This document shows positions 60,312 through 64,000 of a stretch of 64,000 bases of DNA, in pieces. The notes under the pieces were generated by a model. The model saw only the letters and a list, made by a program, of their open reading frames with translations. It did no database searches and was not told the DNA's origin. Source of the DNA: JAWKTV01 sp041398905 (GTDB lineage: Bacteria; Planctomycetota; Planctomycetia; Planctomycetales; Planctomycetaceae); NCBI GenBank assembly GCA_041398905.1, contig JAWKTV010000001.1, positions 124,001 through 188,000 on the forward strand, written 5' to 3'. Position 1 is the first letter of the stretch. Each line of letters starts with the position of its first letter. The position numbers were made by a program, and so were the translations under genes.

Positions 60312-61025
60312 ATGCCGCTGCTTGAGCTTCGCAATCTGAGCGTCTCCTACGGTGCCATCCGGGCCGTCCGGGGGATCACTCTGCATGTCGAAGAGGGTGA
60401 AGTCGTCACGCTGATCGGCGCGAATGGTGCCGGGAAGTCGACGACCCTGCGGACGATCTCCGGGCTGCTCAATCCGGCGGCCGGAGACATCCACTTCGCC
60501 GGCGAGTCCATCGCGGGCCGCAAGCCGCACGAGCTTGTCCGTCGCGGGCTGGTGCAGGCTCCCGAGGGGCGGGGCATCTTCGCCAACCTTTCGGTGGCGG
60601 AGAACATCGAGCTGGGCGGGTACTGTCGCCACGACAAGTCCGCCCGCACCGTCGACCGGGACCGCGCGCTCGACCTGTTTCCCCGGCTGCGTGAACGCTG
60701 GAAGCAGAACGCCGGGACTCTCTCGGGCGGAGAGCAGCAGATGCTCGCGATCGCGCGGGCATTGGTGGCGCGACCCCGGCTACTGCTGCTCGACGAACCT
60801 TCGCTGGGTCTGGCTCCGCAGATCATGCAGACCATCTTTCAGGTGATCCGCGAGATCAACGAGCAGGGGATGACCATCCTGCTGGTGGAGCAGAACGCCC
60901 ACATGGCGCTGCGGGTGGCTCACCGGGCTTATGTGCTGGAGACCGGCGAAATCGCCATGCAGGGTCCGGCCGCGGAACTGGCAAAGAGCGACGAAGTCCG
61001 CAAAGCCTACCTCGGCGGACACTAG
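60312..61025 (+). CDS. livF: LivF-type branched-chain amino acid ABC transporter ATPase
   Basis: A 237-residue ABC ATPase: Walker A GANGAGKST at about 37-45, LSGGEQQMLAIARAL signature, Walker B LLLLDEPSLGL, and the LivF-typical PEGRGIFANLSVAENI. LivF works with LivG, LivH, LivM and a binding protein at the inner membrane. None is adjacent, so this gene is either orphaned here or completes a scattered system; urea (UrtE) transport is an alternative. No Shine-Dalgarno. Confidence 0.85.
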   Translation: MPLLELRNLSVSYGAIRAVRGITLHVEEGEVVTLIGANGAGKSTTLRTISGLLNPAAGDIHFAGESIAGRKPHELVRRGLVQAPEGRGIFANLSVAENIELGGYCRHDKSARTVDRDRALDLFPRLRERWKQNAGTLSGGEQQMLAIARALVARPRLLLLDEPSLGLAPQIMQTIFQVIREINEQGMTILLVEQNAHMALRVAHRAYVLETGEIAMQGPAAELAKSDEVRKAYLGGH

Positions 61026-61212
61026 TTGCCGGTCGACGACAGCGGCGCTCCACTGCGAATGGTTTTGACGGCCAGACGACCCCGGCCTCTGCGATGATGG
61101 GTGACGAATGGTCAAGCTGGTTCAACTTCTCTAACCTGCCAGATCACAGTTAGAACTTTCTGGCGTTCGTTGAAGTGCCGCCTGCGTTGACCACTCGCCG
61201 ACCGGATCGCCC

Positions 61213-62721
61213 ATGCACCGCTTGACTGCCGTTTTCGCCGTCGTTTGCCTGGCTCTCAATGGGTTCGCAGCGCTGACTGACGCGGCCGAGACGGCCGCCC
61301 GCAGGCAGCGTCCGCCAAACGTCGTGTTCATCGTGGCCGATGACCTTGGTTATTCGGAGCTGGGTTGCTTTGGGCAGGAGAAGATCCGCACGCCGCGGAT
61401 TGATGAATTGGCCGCCGAGGGGATGCGGCTGACGAATCATTACTGCGGCAACCCGGTGTGCGCGACATCGCGGTGCGTGCTGATGACCGGCAAGCACTCG
61501 GGCCATGCGACCATTCGCGATAATCGCGGGATGGCCCGCATGCCGGGCGACCGACCCGAGATTCCGTTCGTCTACGGTGGGCAGGAGCCCATTCCCGACG
61601 ACGAAGTGACCGTGGCCGAGTTGTTCAAGGCGCAGGGCTATGCCACGGCCGCTTTCGGCAAGTGGGGGCTGGGAGCGACCGGCAACAGCGGCGATCCGCT
61701 GGCTCAGGGGTTTGACCACTTCGTGGGCTATCAATGCCAGGCGCATGCCCACAACTTCTATCCTTATTACCTGGTGCGGGACCACGAACATGTTCCGCTG
61801 CCGGGGAACAATCGCGACTTGACGGGTGAGACCTACGCCCCGGATGTCTACACCGAGGCGGCTCTGGAGTTCATCCGCGGCCACCAGGACGAGCCGTTCT
61901 TCGTGTACTACCCGACGATTGTGCCGCACCTCGCGCTACAGGTGCCCGAGGACTCCTTGAACGAGTACAAGGGGAAATGGGACGACCCGGCTTACGAGGG
62001 GGGCAAGGGATACCTGCCGCATCCGCACCCGCGAGCCGCTTACGCGGCGATGGTGACGCGGATGGACCGCGACATCGGCCGGTTGATGGACCTCGTCAGC
62101 GAACTGGGTCTGAAAGAAGAAACGATCTTCGTATTCACTTCGGACAACGGCCCGACCTACGACCGGCTTGGCGGGTCGGACTCCGAGTTCTTCGCCTCGG
62201 CCGGGCCGCTGCGGGGACTCAAAGGTTCGATCTACGAGGGGGGAATTCGTGTGCCGCTGGTGGTGCGTTGGCCGGGCCACGTGCCCGCCGGCAGCGAGTC
62301 AGACCTCCCAACCGCGTTCTACGACTGGATGCCGACGTTGATGGACCTGATCGGAAAGCCAGAAACGACACCCGCTTCGTCGGACGGTCTGTCGTTCGCC
62401 TCGACGCTGTTGGGACGCGGCGATCAGCAGTCGCCGCACGAGTACCTGGTTTGGGAGTTTCCAGGCTACGGCGGTCAGCAGGCGGTACGCATGGGTGACT
62501 GGAAGGGGGTGCGTCAGAATCTGCTGGTGAAGAACGCGAAGCAGCGAAACACTGAATTGCAGATCGAGCTGTACAACCTCAAAGAGGATGTCGGCGAGAG
62601 TCGAGACGTGGCGGCTGAGCACCCGGAGGTGGTGGCGGAGATCGCAAAGATCATGCGTGCCGAACATACCGTCTCGAAGCTGTTTCCCTTCCCGCCGCTG
62701 GATGCACTGGCGGCGGAGTAG
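61213..62721 (+). CDS. Secreted arylsulfatase-like sulfatase
   Basis: A 502-residue sulfatase with a signal (LTAVFAVVCLALNGFAALTDA). Metal-binding VVFIVADDLGYSELG opens the domain. The maturation motif is CATSR at residues 83-87, then CVLMTGKHSGHATIRDN. A Thr replaces the usual Pro or Ala in C-x-(P/A)-x-R. FTSDNGPTYDRLGG follows. Its substrate is unknown. It has the same orientation as the other sulfatase and livF, with about 190 bp separation from livF. Confidence 0.9.
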   Translation: MHRLTAVFAVVCLALNGFAALTDAAETAARRQRPPNVVFIVADDLGYSELGCFGQEKIRTPRIDELAAEGMRLTNHYCGNPVCATSRCVLMTGKHSGHATIRDNRGMARMPGDRPEIPFVYGGQEPIPDDEVTVAELFKAQGYATAAFGKWGLGATGNSGDPLAQGFDHFVGYQCQAHAHNFYPYYLVRDHEHVPLPGNNRDLTGETYAPDVYTEAALEFIRGHQDEPFFVYYPTIVPHLALQVPEDSLNEYKGKWDDPAYEGGKGYLPHPHPRAAYAAMVTRMDRDIGRLMDLVSELGLKEETIFVFTSDNGPTYDRLGGSDSEFFASAGPLRGLKGSIYEGGIRVPLVVRWPGHVPAGSESDLPTAFYDWMPTLMDLIGKPETTPASSDGLSFASTLLGRGDQQSPHEYLVWEFPGYGGQQAVRMGDWKGVRQNLLVKNAKQRNTELQIELYNLKEDVGESRDVAAEHPEVVAEIAKIMRAEHTVSKLFPFPPLDALAAE

Positions 62722-63081
62722 GCTGGAGCACCCGCAGGGTTTCGCAAAGGCTGAGACGGGCTGGGCGAGGCCTGGCGGTCGACTGCGTCAGCGGACGCCT
62801 TGGAATGTCGGGGCGCGGCCTGAACGGCGACTCGCTGCAGAACGTCCTCGAGACCGCCATCGCGGACACGCTCAGCCCCCCGGTCGCAGTCCTGGCAGCC
62901 GGGGGACTGCTGCTTGCGCTTCGCTTGCATGCTGACGAACAGCGTAACGCCCGCAAGCGCTGTTGACGGTTCTGGTGCTGACCGGTCGCTCTCATTGTGT
63001 CGGGTCGCTCAACGAGAATTGACCTGATTTTCGGCTTTTCTGCTTGACGACGCCCGTCGAGTATTCATAGGATTCTGTTGT
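62722..63081. other. Intergenic region with a small ORF and hairpin
   Basis: About 360 bp. It contains the 53-codon frame listed separately and a CCCCCGG/CCGGGGG inverted repeat within that frame. The Bfd promoter and Fur box lie at its right end. A -35-like TTGACG (63044-63049) and TAGGAT (63068-63073) may form the promoter. Confidence 0.45.
62805..62966 (+). CDS. Small putative membrane protein (53 residues)
   Basis: A 53-codon frame from an ATG with no clear Shine-Dalgarno. The middle (PPVAVLAAGGLLLALRL) is hydrophobic and the C-terminus is basic (HADEQRNARKRC). The profile suggests a one-pass membrane peptide. No family; moderate doubt. Confidence 0.4.
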   Translation: MSGRGLNGDSLQNVLETAIADTLSPPVAVLAAGGLLLALRLHADEQRNARKRC

Positions 63082-63096
63082 TGAGACTGAGTCTCA
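63082..63096. promoter_or_regulatory. Fur-box-like operator upstream of the Bfd gene
   Basis: TGAGACT-G-AGTCTCA is a perfect 7-1-7 palindrome like the Fur consensus TGATAAT-N-ATTATCA in layout. It lies 24 bases before the GTG start and just after the presumed -10, so Fur binding would block transcription when iron is plentiful. Confidence 0.6.
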
Positions 63097-63119
63097 GGTT
63101 CAGGTGCTGGAGCTTCCCC

Positions 63120-63332
63120 GTGGCCGCTACCGTCGTCGAAACCGTTGACCCGCTCGTTTGCCGCTGCTTGCAGGTTCGGCAGTCGACCGTCTCCGATTGT
63201 GTTCAGCTTTATGGGGCCGAGTCGTTGCAGGATGTCCGCAGTCAGTGCGGCGCAGGTGGCGGATGCAACTCCTGCCATCGCAAGATTCGCGACTTCATTG
63301 CCGCACATCGGGCGCGAGCTGAGCAAGCCTGA
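63120..63332 (+). CDS. Bacterioferritin-associated ferredoxin-like [2Fe-2S] protein
   Basis: A 70-residue protein of the BFD type: the four cysteines occur as VCRCLQV and CGAGGGCNSCHRKI, in the C-x-C, C-(x)n-C-x-x-C order of Bfd. Bfd reduces bacterioferritin so that its iron can be released. GTG start with GGAG 7 bases upstream. The Fur box fits iron-repressed control. No bacterioferritin gene in the window. Confidence 0.85.
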   Translation: MAATVVETVDPLVCRCLQVRQSTVSDCVQLYGAESLQDVRSQCGAGGGCNSCHRKIRDFIAAHRARAEQA

Positions 63333-63370
63333 GTTCGCGGGGTTTCGCCGGGCCGCTGTCTCGGCGGGGA

Positions 63371-64000
63371 TTAGTGCTGAAATCTCTGCAGTGCCAATCG
63401 GCACTCCTGCTCGCAGAGCTGGCCCAGGTCGAGGCCCATGCACGCGGCCGACTTGGGAACGAGGCTGTGGCCGGTCATGCCGGGAGAGGTGTTGACTTCC
63501 AACACGAACGGCTCATCAGCGGCGTTGACGCGGAAATCGACCCGGCACAATCCCTGCCCGCCAATGGCTTCGACCGCCCGTACCGCGAGCGCCTGTAGCG
63601 TCGTCAGCAGGTCGAAGTCATCGATCGAGTCGACGCGGTAGGTGGTCTCGCCGGTCTCGTACTTGGCGGCATAGTCGTAGAAGCTGGCGGCCGGAACGAC
63701 CTCAATGCCCGGCAGCGGCTCGCGATCCCAGACGGGGACGGTCCATTCACGGCCCGGAATGAACTGTTCGAGCAGCGTCGCCTCTCCCAGGCTCTGGCTG
63801 CGGGCGATCGCTTCCGGCAGTTGCTCGGGTGCCTGCACGATAGTGACCCCGATGCTCGACCCCTGAGCATCCGGCTTGACGACGGCCGGGTAGCCGAGTG
63901 CATCGGCCAAATCGCGAGCTTCGTCGGTTGTGGTGTCGGCGGTGATGCGGTGCCCCGCCGCGATTGGAACGCCGGCCGCGGCAAGGGCGAGTCGCGTCTC
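63371..64000 (-). CDS. ddl: D-alanine--D-alanine ligase (partial, N-terminus off window)
   Basis: Joins two D-alanines for peptidoglycan precursors in the cytoplasm. The frame runs off the right edge; what is seen is the C-terminal 209 residues. Motifs: YPAVVKPDAQGSSIGV, LLEQFIPGREWTVPV, GLCRVDFRV and VLEVNTSPGMTGHSLVP. Presence is notable because many planctomycetes were long thought to lack peptidoglycan. The convergent Bfd gene ends 38 bp away. Confidence 0.9.
   Translation of the reverse strand, partial: ETRLALAAAGVPIAAGHRITADTTTDEARDLADALGYPAVVKPDAQGSSIGVTIVQAPEQLPEAIARSQSLGEATLLEQFIPGREWTVPVWDREPLPGIEVVPAASFYDYAAKYETGETTYRVDSIDDFDLLTTLQALAVRAVEAIGGQGLCRVDFRVNAADEPFVLEVNTSPGMTGHSLVPKSAACMGLDLGQLCEQECRLALQRFQH

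Overview
The window is a GC-rich, gene-dense chromosomal segment from a planctomycete (phylum Planctomycetota, most likely the Planctomycetales/Planctomycetia side). This rests on protein content: two secreted sulfatases, a very long SecA with an enlarged helical scaffold, a eukaryotic-type glutamine synthetase (GSII), a DUF4159 giant, an FHA-CpaF fusion, small planctomycete-type lipoproteins, a DUF11 surface protein and many secreted proteins of unknown function. Many starts lack a Shine-Dalgarno sequence and several are GTG or TTG. There are two tRNA genes (Cys-GCA, Leu-CAG). I see no rRNA, CRISPR array, integrase or transposase.

Layout. 1-6.2 kb: tail of an unknown gene, alpha-glucan phosphorylase, then on the minus strand an SDR oxidoreductase and two tandem membrane glycosyltransferases (one frameshifted). 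6.5-14.1 kb: a 1177-residue transporter-acyltransferase-ligase fusion for phospholipid acylation, a DUF971 protein, a frameshifted CYTH protein overlapping coaD, a serine hydrolase and a frameshifted Ntn hydrolase. 14.9-23.6 kb: secA, a Tat-signal protein, a metal-binding lipoprotein, gnd, a small lipoprotein and an HU-family protein with a clear promoter. 24-29.9 kb: tRNA-Cys with terminator, glnII, FHA-CpaF ATPase, a winged-helix regulator and an HPF/RaiA-like protein. 30-37.7 kb: secreted and envelope proteins, including three consecutive genes (31.4-34.9 kb) of which two are paralogues and the third carries DUF11, then a lipoprotein/STN pair overlapping by 4 bp. 38.2-47.2 kb: pgk, tRNA-Leu, membrane and secreted proteins, a TIGR00300 (ornithine cyclodeaminase-like) enzyme, a MarR regulator apparently made from a leaderless mRNA, a TauE/SafE permease and a purine nucleoside phosphorylase. 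47.3-57.8 kb: a PolB-type exonuclease, a DUF4159 protein, an S74-domain secreted protein flanked by a 115-bp direct duplication, a polytopic membrane protein, prephenate dehydrogenase and an MFS carrier. 58-64 kb: two sulfatases around a LivF ATPase, a Fur-box-controlled [2Fe-2S] Bfd-like protein and D-Ala-D-Ala ligase running off the edge.

Novelty and quality. The strongest structural oddities are the direct duplication bracketing the S74 gene, a 16-bp x 5 tandem repeat beside it, degenerate repeats inside the SecA scaffold insertion, the leaderless MarR promoter with an operator in its spacer, and the Fur box at the Bfd gene. I find no convincing self-contained new defence or mobile system. 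Seven single-base frame breaks in six otherwise well-conserved genes, six of them in or beside short G or C runs, suggest sequencing or assembly errors rather than gene decay. Anyone using the protein predictions should allow for this.
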